Numbered from the stretch's first letter, positions 25,172 through 34,605 are shown. The stretch: 64,000 nucleotides of DNA from Paenibacillus puerhi (GCF_009846885.1 NZ_WUWM01000013.1:1-64000), one strand, 5' to 3'. A program made the numbers and translations. The notes: generated by a model from the letters alone, not told the origin.

Positions 25172-26137
25172 ATGAAGCAAGCATCGGCTGCGGCCATCGC
25201 TGCCAGGCAGTCCGACCGCAAGGCCAAGAAACAGCTGCTGGGACTGACGGTATGGCAGTACAAGGCATTTTACCTCATGCTGCTGCCGGGTGTGCTGTAT
25301 TACATCATTTTCAAGTATGTTCCCATGTATGGCGTCGTGATCGCCTTCAAGGATTTCAACATGCTCGAAGGGGTGATGGGAAGCGGATGGTCCGATCCCT
25401 GGTACCGGCACTTTGAAACGTTCTACCGCTCGCCTTACTTCAGTCAGCTCTTGACGAACACGCTGCTGATCAGCATCTATAAGCTGGTGTTCGGTACGAT
25501 CCCGCCGATCGTGATGGCGCTGCTGCTGAACGAATGCCGGGTTCGCTGGTTCAAGTCGCTTGTGCAAACCTTGACGTATATGCCGCATTTTTTGTCCTGG
25601 GTCATCATCTACGGCATTATGCTCGCCTTGTTCGGGCAAAGCTCGGGCTTGTTCAACCGCTGGATCGTGGAGGGGGGCGGCAGCTCCATCCCGTTTCTGA
25701 CGTCGACCGAGTATTTCCGCAGTCTGCTGGTTGGATCGGCGATCTGGCAAAACCTGGGCTGGGGTGCGATCATCTACCTGGCTGCCATCGCAGGCATTGA
25801 TCCGACGCTTTACGAAGCTGCCCGTGTGGATGGAGCCAGCCGGATCCGCATGATCTGGCATATTACGCTGCCGGGCATCCGCACGGTCATCGTGCTTCTG
25901 TTCATTCTAAATCTCGGACATATTATGGACGCAGGCTTCGATCAGATTTACATCCTGTACAACATTCAGGTGTATCCCGTAGCTGATATTTTGGATACCT
26001 GGGTATTCCGGACAGGGCTGCAGCAGCTGAATTTCAGCCTGGCCTCGGCAGTCGGACTGTTCAAGTCGGCTATCGGACTGGTTCTGGTCGTTCTGTCGAA
26101 CCAGCTGGCCAAGAAGTGGGGGGAGAACATATGGTAA
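25172..26137 (+). CDS. LplB-type ABC sugar permease
   Basis: The 321-residue protein has six hydrophobic segments and the LplB/PotA-type sequence YKAFYLMLLPGVLYYIIFKY near the N-terminus. The EAA loop EAARVDGASRIRMIWHITLP contacts the ATPase. The ATG at 25172 has AAGGGGTGAG upstream; the earlier in-frame start at 25142 has no ribosome site. Together with the next two genes it imports an oligosaccharide. The ATPase is not in this operon. Confidence 0.92.
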   Translation: MKQASAAAIAARQSDRKAKKQLLGLTVWQYKAFYLMLLPGVLYYIIFKYVPMYGVVIAFKDFNMLEGVMGSGWSDPWYRHFETFYRSPYFSQLLTNTLLISIYKLVFGTIPPIVMALLLNECRVRWFKSLVQTLTYMPHFLSWVIIYGIMLALFGQSSGLFNRWIVEGGGSSIPFLTSTEYFRSLLVGSAIWQNLGWGAIIYLAAIAGIDPTLYEAARVDGASRIRMIWHITLPGIRTVIVLLFILNLGHIMDAGFDQIYILYNIQVYPVADILDTWVFRTGLQQLNFSLASAVGLFKSAIGLVLVVLSNQLAKKWGENIW

Positions 26138-26991
26138 AAGGCTACGAGGACCGCTTTGTCAACGCCGTGGTCATCTGCATTTTGGCGCTGGCCGCCGTGT
26201 CCGCCATCTTTCCGCTCCTGTACGTCGTCTCGGTATCGATCACTCCGTTCGCCGAGGTGTTGAAAAACGGCGGGTTCATCCTGCTCCCTAAGAAAATTAC
26301 GTTTGACGCTTACATCAAGCTGCTGACCGAGTCCAATATTCCGCGTGCTTTCCTGGTGACGATCTTCATCACGGTCGTCGGCACTGCCGCCAATCTGCTC
26401 CTTACGACGCTTATGGCATACCCGTTGAGCCGGAAGAAATTACCCGGCCGAAGCCTGTTCCTGATGATGGTCGTCTTCACGATGCTGTTCAGCGGAGGAT
26501 TGATCCCGACCTATCTCGTGGTCAAGGCGGTAGGGCTGCTTGACTCGGTCTGGGCCATGATCGTGCCGAACATCATCTGGAGCTTCAATATTTTGATCAT
26601 GAAAAGCTTCTTCGAAAGCTTGCCCGAGGAGCTGTTCGAGTCGGCCCGGATGGACGGAGCGGGGGAATTCCGCATCCTGTGGCAGATCGTAGTACCGCTT
26701 TCCGTACCTTCGATGCTGACGGTTGGACTTTTCTACATGGTCGGGCATTGGAATGAATTTTTCCAGGCGATCATGTATGTCACGGACCGCACGCTATTCC
26801 CTCTGCAGGTTGTGGTCCGAGAAATACTGATGCTGACCCAGCAACCGCTGGAATCGGTCGATAACATGACGCCTACCGAAACGATGCAGATGGCGTCGGT
26901 CATATTGGCCAGCTTGCCTATCATTATGGTGTACCCGTTTCTCCAGAAGCACTTTACAAAGGGGATGCTGCTGGGCTCCATCAAAGGTTGA
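26131..26991 (+). CDS. YtcP/LplC-type ABC sugar permease
   Basis: The 286-residue protein has six hydrophobic segments and the EAA loop ESARMDGAGEFRILWQIVVP. The ATG at 26131 is seven bases inside the end of the previous gene and follows GGGGGGAG. It is the second membrane subunit of the importer. Confidence 0.92.
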   Translation: MVKGYEDRFVNAVVICILALAAVSAIFPLLYVVSVSITPFAEVLKNGGFILLPKKITFDAYIKLLTESNIPRAFLVTIFITVVGTAANLLLTTLMAYPLSRKKLPGRSLFLMMVVFTMLFSGGLIPTYLVVKAVGLLDSVWAMIVPNIIWSFNILIMKSFFESLPEELFESARMDGAGEFRILWQIVVPLSVPSMLTVGLFYMVGHWNEFFQAIMYVTDRTLFPLQVVVREILMLTQQPLESVDNMTPTETMQMASVILASLPIIMVYPFLQKHFTKGMLLGSIKG

Positions 26992-27048
26992 ACGATCTGC
27001 GATTGGACAAAAGCTGATGACCTAATAATGAAGAAAGAAGGGGTTTCG

Positions 27049-28602
27049 ATGAACATGAACCGTAAAGCAAGCTTCTCTCTCGCCCTGACCACGGTACTGC
27101 TGGGCGGCACGATACTGGCCGGCTGCAGCACACAGCAGCCGGAAGCGACGGCCGGCCAACCCGCTGGAGAGGCCGTGGGGCAGGAGGCTCCGAAGTCTTC
27201 GGCGAAGCCGGTGAAGCTGGACATTATTTCGACCGGAAACGGACTGCCTGCACCCGATCAGGATCAGATCAAGCAGGAGCTGGACAAAGCGCTGGGCATC
27301 GAGTCGAATCTGACCGTGTATGCTTCCGGCGACGATTATAAAAACCAGCTGAACGTACGGATGGCCTCCGGTAACTTCCCGGACTTGTTCGCTTTGGACC
27401 GCGCCCAGCTGAAGCAGTACGCGGAGCAGGGGCTGCTGCTCGATCTATCCGCCTATAAAGACAAGCTAAGGCCCACACTGGACTTCATCGGGGAAGATAG
27501 TATAAAAAAAGGCAGCCTGAACAATAAATTTTATGCGATAGCCAAGGCGCCAAATATTCCATACAATACCTTCTGGATACGCAAGGATTGGCTGGATAAA
27601 GTAGGACTGCAGCCCCCGAAAACAATCGAAGAGCTGCTTGAAGCGGCCAAAGCGTTTACGGAGAAAGATCCGGATGGCAACGGGAAGAAGGATACGTTTG
27701 GCATAACCGGCGGCAAGCTGGCTGCTTTCTCGCCGATCTTTGGCGCCTTCGGTGTAGGGGGGCCGGGCAACTTTTACGAGAAGGACGGCAAGGTCGTCAA
27801 CTCTTTCTACGACCCTGCCTTCAAGGACGCGCTCGCCTTTATCAAACAAGTTGTCGATTCCGGAGCCGTCGACCCCGAGCTGCTTTCGATCAACAGTACG
27901 CCGCAGTATCAGCAGAAGGGGATTAAAGGTCAGGCGGGCATTATGTGGATCGACTGGCCGAACGTAACCAAGGACGAGTTTGTCGCTCAGATCAAAGCTG
28001 TAAACGCCGATGCCGAATGGATCCAGCTTCCCGCATTGAAAGGTCCGGGCGGTCAGTTCGAAGGGGCATACGATATCGGAGCGGCGTCGGGCATGTATGC
28101 CATCCCCAAAGGCCTGGAGAAAAATCCCGAGAAGCTCACTAAAGTCATCGAGCTGTTGAACTATGTTTCGACGAAGGACACAGGCTCCGCGCTTGTCCAA
28201 TTCGGCATCAAGGGCAAGCATTACAACGAAGAGAACGGCAAGATCGTGCCCACCGAGCTGATGGCCAAGGAGATGAACTATTCCTGGCTGTACCAGTTCA
28301 CGGGGCGGCCCGAGATGGAATACTTGTTCGTGAAATTTGCCCAGCAGGCTCCCTACATCGAGTTCGCCAACAATCAGCCTCGTATTAAGACACTTAACGG
28401 ATTCGTCGATAATCCGACCGGCTACAACAGCGCGGACGCCACGCGCTTCATCGACGAAGAACTGGCGAAGTTCGTCTATGGCAAGCGACCGCTTAGCGAG
28501 TACGATGCCTTTATCAAGACGCTGGAAACGTCCATGAATTACAAGGTTTATCTGGATGAGGGCATGAAGCAGCTGGCCGAGCTCGGATTCGGCAAGAAGT
28601 AG
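27049..28602 (+). CDS. LplA-type extracellular solute-binding lipoprotein
   Basis: The 517-residue protein has a lipoprotein signal peptide ending ILAGC, an Ala/Gln-rich linker and a large type 1 solute-binding domain. A calcium-like loop DPDGNGKKDTFGI is typical of Paenibacillus members. It would present an oligosaccharide to the two permeases. The ATG at 27049 follows GAAGGGG; the earlier ATG at 27028 has no ribosome site. Confidence 0.9.
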   Translation: MNMNRKASFSLALTTVLLGGTILAGCSTQQPEATAGQPAGEAVGQEAPKSSAKPVKLDIISTGNGLPAPDQDQIKQELDKALGIESNLTVYASGDDYKNQLNVRMASGNFPDLFALDRAQLKQYAEQGLLLDLSAYKDKLRPTLDFIGEDSIKKGSLNNKFYAIAKAPNIPYNTFWIRKDWLDKVGLQPPKTIEELLEAAKAFTEKDPDGNGKKDTFGITGGKLAAFSPIFGAFGVGGPGNFYEKDGKVVNSFYDPAFKDALAFIKQVVDSGAVDPELLSINSTPQYQQKGIKGQAGIMWIDWPNVTKDEFVAQIKAVNADAEWIQLPALKGPGGQFEGAYDIGAASGMYAIPKGLEKNPEKLTKVIELLNYVSTKDTGSALVQFGIKGKHYNEENGKIVPTELMAKEMNYSWLYQFTGRPEMEYLFVKFAQQAPYIEFANNQPRIKTLNGFVDNPTGYNSADATRFIDEELAKFVYGKRPLSEYDAFIKTLETSMNYKVYLDEGMKQLAELGFGKK

Positions 28603-28650
28603 GGGGATACGTACTGGCGCTTTATCAGAGGATGGAAAGGGAGGAAAAAC

Positions 28651-29505
28651 ATGAAGTTATCGGACACAGGGACAATAAGCGAGGCGGCGAAGGAACAGAT
28701 CGGGAAGTGGATGGAGCAATTCCACGAACAAGGCTACTTGATCTTGCCTGGGGTATTGCCGCAGGAGAAGGTGGACCGCCTCAACATGGCGATAGACGAA
28801 TTGCTCGAGGCCGAGCCGGATAGCCTGGCTCACAATATATATAACTCCGTCGAACGGCATCCCGAGATTGCTTCGCTGATCGATGATCCGACGATCTTGC
28901 CGCTGATTGTCAATTTGCTGGGCTATAATATTCAGCTGCATATCTCGCATCTGACTATCCGCAAGCCCAATCCGGACAATGTCAAGACGGAGACCAACAG
29001 CTTCATTAACTGGCATCAGGACGGGCCTCATCCTCAGTTTCCAAGCATACACGGCTTGACTTCGACTTATTATATCAAGGCCTGCTATATTCTGAGCGAT
29101 ATGTCGGAGCCGAACAGAGGGAATACCAAAGTCATTCCGGGCAGTCATAACCGGGCGTTCGTGCCGGAGCATACGAATGTAGACGGTCAGCTGGGCGATG
29201 AGATTCAAGTTTGCGGCAAGCCGGGGGATGTCTTCGTATTTGCCCAGAACCTGTGGCACTCCGGTGCACCTAACCACTCTGATTTCACACGGCGTCAGTT
29301 GTTCTTCGGCTACAGTCCTATCTGGATGCGCCCGATCGATTATCATGCCGCTTCGGAGCGCCTGCTGGAGGGCGCATCTCCGATACGCAGGCAGCTGCTG
29401 GGCGTTATCGACGATAATCCCTTCCATTATTATGTCCCGAAGGAGTCTATGACGCCGCTGAAGACGCTTCATTTCGGCAGCGATACACACAGCGTATATC
29501 CTTAG
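28651..29505 (+). CDS. Phytanoyl-CoA dioxygenase (PhyH) family oxygenase
   Basis: The 284-residue protein shows the Fe(II)/2-oxoglutarate facial triad: WHQDG with His122 and Asp124, and LWHSG with His203. An Arg in FTRRQLFF would bind 2-oxoglutarate. PhyH relatives hydroxylate very different small molecules. It lies 48 bases after the solute-binding gene and has GGAGG nine bases upstream, so it may act on the imported sugar or on an aglycone. The substrate is unknown. Confidence 0.85.
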   Translation: MKLSDTGTISEAAKEQIGKWMEQFHEQGYLILPGVLPQEKVDRLNMAIDELLEAEPDSLAHNIYNSVERHPEIASLIDDPTILPLIVNLLGYNIQLHISHLTIRKPNPDNVKTETNSFINWHQDGPHPQFPSIHGLTSTYYIKACYILSDMSEPNRGNTKVIPGSHNRAFVPEHTNVDGQLGDEIQVCGKPGDVFVFAQNLWHSGAPNHSDFTRRQLFFGYSPIWMRPIDYHAASERLLEGASPIRRQLLGVIDDNPFHYYVPKESMTPLKTLHFGSDTHSVYP

Positions 29506-29535
29506 TCCGCTTAAAATAAACAAGGAAATGACGTC

Positions 29536-29569
29536 AAGGCTCTCCGTCGGAACACCGGCTGGGAGCCTT
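29536..29569. terminator. Terminator between PhyH and MerR genes
   Basis: AAGGCTC and GAGCCTT form a stem over a 20-base loop that can fold further, with a T run (AAATTTTT) on the plus side. It touches the stop codon of the converging merR-type gene. Confidence 0.6.
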
Positions 29570-29952
29570 CAAATTTTTATGCTAGTCCGTTCAATCTGTG
29601 ATTCTAATACATCATATAGAGCAAGTTTATAGTTTATTTTGTCCAAATTAAAATATAGTTCCCTTATACTCTTCTCAATTTCTTTTTTATGATGAAGCAT
29701 CATCCTTTTTCGTTCCGAAATCGTCGAGTCCCCTTCTTTATACAAGTATACATACTTCTGAATTTGGGCAATCGGCATTCCTGTTGCCCGAAGTGCAGTA
29801 ACAAAGTGTATCCAGCTTAAATCTTCTTCGTCATATAACCGCTTCCCACTTTCATTTCTCTTCACATGTGGAAGCAGCCCCTCCTTTTCGTAATATCGAA
29901 GTGTGGGAGCCGCTATTCCTGTCAATTCAGTTACTTCTTTTATTGTCAACAT
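29569..29952 (-). CDS. MerR family regulator (AdhR/NmlR-like)
   Basis: The 127-residue protein has the MerR N-terminal winged helix (MLTIKEVTELTGIAAPTLRY, YEKEGLLP) and a dimer coiled coil. There are no cysteines for metal binding, so an aldehyde, quinone or other small molecule is more likely than a metal. It is divergent from an SDR gene, and three AAGT-N2-ACTT-like boxes lie between them. That agrees with the regulator controlling both genes. Confidence 0.88.
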   Translation of the reverse strand: MLTIKEVTELTGIAAPTLRYYEKEGLLPHVKRNESGKRLYDEEDLSWIHFVTALRATGMPIAQIQKYVYLYKEGDSTISERKRMMLHHKKEIEKSIRELYFNLDKINYKLALYDVLESQIERTSIKI

Positions 29953-29975
29953 AAATAAACCTTCATCTCCTTGTG

Positions 29976-29991
29976 TTAAAGTACACTTTAA
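29976..29991. promoter_or_regulatory. Palindromic MerR-type operator 1
   Basis: TTAAAGTACACTTTAA is an almost perfect palindrome lying 24 bases upstream of the regulator gene. It shares the core AAGT-N2-ACTT with the sites at 30081 and 30121. Confidence 0.5.
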
Positions 29992-30080
29992 ATAATTCCT
30001 TAACTTTTCTAATTAAATTAGCCGTATTTTTGCTGTGGATAATGGTATAAATATGATTAAAACAAAGAATTCCTCTGTTC

Positions 30081-30092
30081 AAGTATACACTT
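30081..30092. promoter_or_regulatory. MerR-type operator 2
   Basis: AAGTATACACTT has the same core and symmetry as operator 1. It lies 32 bases upstream of the -35 of the SDR promoter. Confidence 0.4.
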
Positions 30093-30112
30093 ATTATTTC
30101 AGAAAAAAAGCC

Positions 30113-30143
30113 TTGACTTCAAGTAAACTTTATCTCTTATGAT
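30113..30143 (+). promoter_or_regulatory. SDR promoter with 19-base spacer and operator 3
   Basis: TTGACT (30113-30118) and TATGAT (30138-30143) are separated by 19 bases, the overlong spacer typical of MerR-controlled promoters. AAGTAAACTT (30121-30130), a third AAGT-type box, lies within the spacer. Confidence 0.7.
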
Positions 30144-30185
30144 AACAGTGTAATTAATAATCATTTTTGAAAGGATGAAGTTACA

Positions 30186-30941
30186 ATGACAACTATCTCA
30201 ATCGTTACTGGCGGCAGCCGCGGACTTGGTCGCAATACTGCCATTAGTATTGCGCGTCATGGCGGTGATGTCATCCTGACCTATCGCAGCCAAGCAGAAG
30301 AAGCAAAGTCTGTTGTTACTGAAATCGAAGCTTTGGGGCGAAAAGCAGTCGCTCTACAACTCGATGTTGGAAACATCGCCAGCTTTGCGGCCTTTGCCAA
30401 TACAGTCCGTTCGACCTTGCATTCTACTTGGAATAGCGCCACTTTCCATCATCTGGTGAACAATGCCGGCCACGGAGAAATGATAGATTTCGCCGAAACA
30501 ACAGAAGCTCAGTTCGACGGCTTGTTCAATGTGCACGTCAAGGGCGTGTTTTTCTTGACTCAGACCCTTCTGCCGCTTCTTGCAGATGGTGGCCGTATTG
30601 TGAATTTCTCATCAGGTCTCACTCGTGTATCTTATCCCGGATTCTCCGCCTACTCTGCGGCGAAGGGAGCGGTCGAGATTCTAACCATCTATATGGCCAA
30701 AGAACTCGGTCATCGCGGTATCACCGCTAATACCATTGCACCAGGTGCAATCGAAACCGATTTTCTAGGCGGTGCTGTACGTGACACGCCTGCTTACAAC
30801 GACGCATTTGCCGCGATGGTTGCCCTTGGTCGTGTCGGCGTACCCGACGACATTGGTCCCGCAGTCGCCAGCTTACTCGGTTCCGACAATCGCTGGGTTA
30901 ATGCGCAGAGAATCGAGGTCTCGGGTGGTCAGAACATCTGA
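30186..30941 (+). CDS. Short-chain dehydrogenase/reductase
   Basis: The 251-residue protein has the Rossmann motif TGGSRGLG, NNAG, a Ser in NFSSG and the catalytic YSAAK with Tyr156 and Lys160. This classical SDR probably reduces a carbonyl compound using NADPH (the Arg after TYR favours NADP). AAGGATG lies nine bases before the ATG. It is the main target of the MerR-type regulator, in line with a role in handling reactive aldehydes or ketones. Confidence 0.9.
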   Translation: MTTISIVTGGSRGLGRNTAISIARHGGDVILTYRSQAEEAKSVVTEIEALGRKAVALQLDVGNIASFAAFANTVRSTLHSTWNSATFHHLVNNAGHGEMIDFAETTEAQFDGLFNVHVKGVFFLTQTLLPLLADGGRIVNFSSGLTRVSYPGFSAYSAAKGAVEILTIYMAKELGHRGITANTIAPGAIETDFLGGAVRDTPAYNDAFAAMVALGRVGVPDDIGPAVASLLGSDNRWVNAQRIEVSGGQNI

Positions 30942-31039
30942 TCGCTAGTAAGGGCCGCAAAACACCTTCCTTCTAGTTGTCAGAGGCCGCTGCGTGGAGA
31001 TGCGGCGGCCTCCTAATATGTCTAAGGAAAGGAAATACA

Positions 31040-31468
31040 ATGCCATTGATTATTGTTCACGCACCTGAAGCTGCGTTCGATTTGAAGGCGCGGCGATCAA
31101 TTGTCGGAGAACTTACAGATTTTGCGCTTGAATGCGAAACCTTGCCAAAGTCACCCTTCGTCAAAAGTACGGTTTGGACCTATTTTAAACTTTACGATCA
31201 GGATACCGTCTTTATGGGAGAAGAAGAAGCGACAACGAATGTTGTCAGCGTGCAGATCTTCGTCATTGAGGGCGGTTTAGACAGCGACGTCAAAATGAGG
31301 CTGGTCGAAGGAGCTACCACCATTTTCGGACGGCAGCTCGGCACTTCTGATCCCATCCCCGTCTATATCATCATTCACGAAGTCCCCGAAGAAAATTGGG
31401 GGATCTTTGGCCGGAAAGCGGATTTAGCAGCTTTCCGAACATCACCAATTGACGCGGCTGCTCTGTAA
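31040..31468 (+). CDS. Tautomerase superfamily protein
   Basis: The 142-residue protein begins Met-Pro-Leu, so after removal of Met the N-terminal Pro would be the catalytic base as in 4-oxalocrotonate tautomerase. It has the fold pattern with IIHEVPEENWGIFGRKA. The ATG at 31040 follows AGGAAAGG. It lies 98 bases after the SDR gene and may be in the same transcript, acting on a keto/enol product. Confidence 0.75.
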   Translation: MPLIIVHAPEAAFDLKARRSIVGELTDFALECETLPKSPFVKSTVWTYFKLYDQDTVFMGEEEATTNVVSVQIFVIEGGLDSDVKMRLVEGATTIFGRQLGTSDPIPVYIIIHEVPEENWGIFGRKADLAAFRTSPIDAAAL

Positions 31469-31602
31469 TTATTTGAGCAGCAATAACAACTTTCCAAATC
31501 AATCTTTTCGGTTTCAATTGACGCTTACGTATCAACGGGGGCATGGCGAGTTATAGGATTGAAGAAGTACACGCCCAATCCCAAGTAAACAAGTAAGAAT
31601 AG

Positions 31603-31631
31603 TTTACAAAATCCATGGAACTGAGTACAAT
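31603..31631 (+). promoter_or_regulatory. Sigma-A promoter of the monooxygenase gene
   Basis: TTTACA and TACAAT with a 17-base spacer lie about 60 bases upstream of the start codon. Confidence 0.65.
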
Positions 31632-31692
31632 AAAATGAAGCAAAGGAGACACCTCTATGCGCTGATATCTATCAATCGAAAAGGTGATGAAT

Positions 31693-33015
31693 ATGGGCGA
31701 ACACAACCGAAGAATGATATTGAACTTGGTTCTGCAAAACGGAGGGTCTCATCGGGGGGCTTGGCGCCACTCAAGTGCAAGGCTGGATGAAATCCATGAT
31801 ATTAAATACATTCACCGATTGGCGCAAAAAGCGGAGGCGGCTCGGATCGATTCGCTGTTCATCGCGGACGGGCTGTCCATCGAAGCAAAGGCCGTTCAGC
31901 ATGGTCCTATCTTTGGCTTCGAGCCGCTGACCTTGTTATCTTCCATAGCAACAGTGACCGAACGAATCGGCCTGATCGCGACGGTATCCACCACCTTCAA
32001 TGAACCGTATAATGTAGCCAGACAGTTTGCCTCTCTGGATCATATTAGCGGCGGGAGAGCCGGATGGAATATTGTAACGACAGGGGTGGAGCGGACGGCC
32101 TTCAACTTTGGTCTGGAACAGCTACCTCCGCATAAGGAACGTTATGAACGGGCCAGGGAATTCACAGAGGTTGTCCAGAAATTATGGGATAGCTGGGAAG
32201 AGGACGCGCTGGTGCAGGATAAAGAAGCAGGCATCTATGCGGATGCGGGGAAGGTTCATGACATTCATCATAAAGGCGCGTATTATTCCGTACGCGGGGC
32301 GCTTAACATTATGCGTCCGCCGCAAGGCAGGCCTCTGCTTGTGCAGGCAGGAGCGTCCGACGAAGGAAAAGCGCTGGCAGCCCGGTTTGCCGAGGTTATT
32401 TTCACCGTCCAGCCTACGCTTGAGGATGCCCAGCAGTTCTACCGCGACATCAAGTCAAGAACGGCTGCAGAGGGAAGGTCTCCCGAGAGCCTTCATATTC
32501 TGCCGGGCCTTCTCGTCATTGTCGGGGCCACCGAGGAGGAGGCGCTTGAGAAGGCCGGCGAGCTGCGCAGGCTGGGTCCGATAGAGCGTTCGGTGATGTC
32601 GTTGTCCAACCTGCTAGGTATCGACTTTTCCGTCTATGGGTTGGATGACCCGTTTCCCAAGCTGCCGGAGCCGGAGCACGTCAATGCCTACCAGTCCTTT
32701 CATAAGATGGTCAAAAAAATCGTCGATCATAAAACGCTGACGATCCGCGAATTTCTTGACAAATACTGGGTGGGAAGCGGTCAGCTGAGGGTTGCCGGAA
32801 CGCCGCAGCAGATCGCGGATGTGATGGAGGAATGGTTTCTGAACGGCGCAGCGGACGGCTTCAATGTGATGCCGCAGCTGGCGTCAGGCGGAGCTGAGGC
32901 TTTCCTGACTGGCGTCGTCCCGGAGCTGCAGCGAAGAGGCTTGTTTCCGACCTCGTATGCCGGTACGACGCTGCGGGAAAATCTGGGTCTCAAGCCTCAT
33001 GCAAGAGCGCAATGA
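31693..33015 (+). CDS. FMN-dependent monooxygenase (NtaA/SnaA/DszA family)
   Basis: The 440-residue protein has the bacterial luciferase-like fold of class C two-component flavin monooxygenases: SLFIADGL near the start, STTFNEPYNVARQFASLDHI and SGGRAGWNIVTT in the flavin-binding core, and the NAYQSFHKMVK segment. Members oxidise organosulfur compounds, nitrilotriacetate or S-alkyl cysteines. They need a separate flavin reductase, which is not seen here. ATG 31693 has AAAGGTG upstream; GTG 31684 and ATG 31687 are alternatives. The rhodanese gene downstream suggests use of a sulfur source. Confidence 0.88.
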   Translation: MGEHNRRMILNLVLQNGGSHRGAWRHSSARLDEIHDIKYIHRLAQKAEAARIDSLFIADGLSIEAKAVQHGPIFGFEPLTLLSSIATVTERIGLIATVSTTFNEPYNVARQFASLDHISGGRAGWNIVTTGVERTAFNFGLEQLPPHKERYERAREFTEVVQKLWDSWEEDALVQDKEAGIYADAGKVHDIHHKGAYYSVRGALNIMRPPQGRPLLVQAGASDEGKALAARFAEVIFTVQPTLEDAQQFYRDIKSRTAAEGRSPESLHILPGLLVIVGATEEEALEKAGELRRLGPIERSVMSLSNLLGIDFSVYGLDDPFPKLPEPEHVNAYQSFHKMVKKIVDHKTLTIREFLDKYWVGSGQLRVAGTPQQIADVMEEWFLNGAADGFNVMPQLASGGAEAFLTGVVPELQRRGLFPTSYAGTTLRENLGLKPHARAQ

Positions 33016-33028
33016 AGGAGGAAAAGCT

Positions 33029-33880
33029 ATGGTAACCGATGCTACAGCTTACGAATTCGAATATCCACAAGGACATCTGCTAGCGGATATAGACTGGTTA
33101 GACGAAAACCGGGCTGCGCCGGGGGTCGTTCTGTTGGACGCGAGGGCCAAGGGGTACGAGGAAGGACATATTCCCGGCGCTGTTCAATTTGATGTCAAAG
33201 TGTTGAAGGATGCCTACGGGCATACGTTTGCCTCGGAGGACGCGATCAGGCAAGCGCTGGAGCAAAGCGGGGTGGACATAGGCAGTACAATCGTCGTCTA
33301 TGACGACGGCCAAGGGGTGTTGGCGACTCGCCTGTTCTACGTGCTGGAGTATGTGGGCTTCCGCGATCGCGTGAAGCTGCTGAACGGCGGGTATACCGCT
33401 TGGACGGCAGCAGGAAAGCATGTCTCCACCGAAGCGCCGGACGTCCGGCCGGGCACCCTTGCCGTCAGCCCTGACGCCCGGTTGGTCGCTACCCGGGAGA
33501 GTCTCCAGGTCGGGGTTCCGAACAGCCTGCTGCTGGACGCCCGTTCGGCCGGGGAATACACCGGCCAGGATGCGCGGGACAATCGCAAAGCTGGCCACAT
33601 CCCGGGAGCGGTTCATAAGGAATGGAAGGAATCGCTGGGTCCGGCCGATCCGCAGGGCGTCGTAAGGTTCAAGGCATACGCGGAACTGAAGCGCGAGCTC
33701 GAAGAGCTGGGAGCGGATCCCCAGCTTACCGTCATCCCTTATTGTCAGTCCAATCAACGTGGCGCCCACGCCTACTTCGTCCTGAGACTGATGGGCTATC
33801 CCGATGTGCGTCCGTATGAAGGCTCCTGGGATGAGTGGGGAAATTCGGAAGGGACTACCGTTTCGACCGGCGAAGCCTGA
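33029..33880 (+). CDS. Two-domain rhodanese (thiosulfate/3-mercaptopyruvate sulfurtransferase)
   Basis: The 283-residue protein has two rhodanese domains: an N-terminal one without Cys and a C-terminal one with the active loop CQSNQRGAH, catalytic Cys239. The usual GHIPGAV motifs occur in both domains. AAGGAGG ends seven bases before ATG 33029, right at the stop of the monooxygenase gene. It would transfer sulfane sulfur from products of sulfur-compound breakdown. Its 3' end overlaps the converging gene by 26 bases. Confidence 0.9.
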   Translation: MVTDATAYEFEYPQGHLLADIDWLDENRAAPGVVLLDARAKGYEEGHIPGAVQFDVKVLKDAYGHTFASEDAIRQALEQSGVDIGSTIVVYDDGQGVLATRLFYVLEYVGFRDRVKLLNGGYTAWTAAGKHVSTEAPDVRPGTLAVSPDARLVATRESLQVGVPNSLLLDARSAGEYTGQDARDNRKAGHIPGAVHKEWKESLGPADPQGVVRFKAYAELKRELEELGADPQLTVIPYCQSNQRGAHAYFVLRLMGYPDVRPYEGSWDEWGNSEGTTVSTGEA

Positions 33881-34436
33881 TGATGATTACCGCGGAGACC
33901 GCGATTAGCGCTGCCGCAGCTGCCAGGATGGCTGCTATGGATGCCGCGCCGCCGCCTACAGCCGCCTGGTTCGGAGTTGGCGGATAGCCGTCTCCCAGAA
34001 TAGCGACCTCCTCGCTTGCTGATGCAAGCGGTTTGGTCAAGTCGCATATATTCGTCTCCAGCTGACCCTCTTGTAGATAGGCGGAGACGATATACGACTT
34101 GCCCTCCTCAAAATTTTCATACCCGCAGCTCGCCGAGCTTCTCGCCGTGTAGACCTCCACCGTTTTTCCCAGCTCTCCCTTCCAAACGGTAGACACCTCA
34201 AAGGTTACTTTCACCTTGTCTGCCGACGACATGCTGATTTTCCACGCAGGCTGCTTGACCTGACTCACAAGTCCTGCGAACATGGCGGATTTTCGCGTCA
34301 GTTCATCCTCTACCTGCTTCTGGGCGGATCCCGGCGCAGCGCAAGAACAGGCATGAGCCGCCGACGGCACCATGCCCAGCCATCCGGTCATCAAGACCGC
34401 AAGGCACAGAACGAAAATGGACATGCTTCTCTTCAT
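33855..34436 (-). CDS. Secreted/membrane NTR (TIMP-like) domain protein
   Basis: The 193-residue protein has a signal peptide ending SAAHA, then CSC at the mature N-terminus, the layout of tissue-inhibitor-of-metalloproteinase-like NTR domains found in many Bacillales proteins. More cysteines follow (SCGYEN and NICDL), and a C-terminal membrane helix with RLRRSKR anchors it. ATG 34436 is chosen because GGGGG lies seven bases upstream. Function is not known. Confidence 0.75.
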   Translation of the reverse strand: MKRSMSIFVLCLAVLMTGWLGMVPSAAHACSCAAPGSAQKQVEDELTRKSAMFAGLVSQVKQPAWKISMSSADKVKVTFEVSTVWKGELGKTVEVYTARSSASCGYENFEEGKSYIVSAYLQEGQLETNICDLTKPLASASEEVAILGDGYPPTPNQAAVGGGAASIAAILAAAAALIAVSAVIIIRLRRSKR

Positions 34437-34605
34437 AGTCATTCCCCCTTTTCCTAACAAACGGTGCTGCACGGTCTATTGTTGCAAGCCCCATGATAGG
34501 GGCCGTTCCTCTGCGTAGTGACCTCCTGATCGGGATGTGATATAGTACGGTGGTAGTTTGGAGTCAGGAACGTCTGGCCGTATAGCTATCGATAAGGAGT
34601 ATGCT

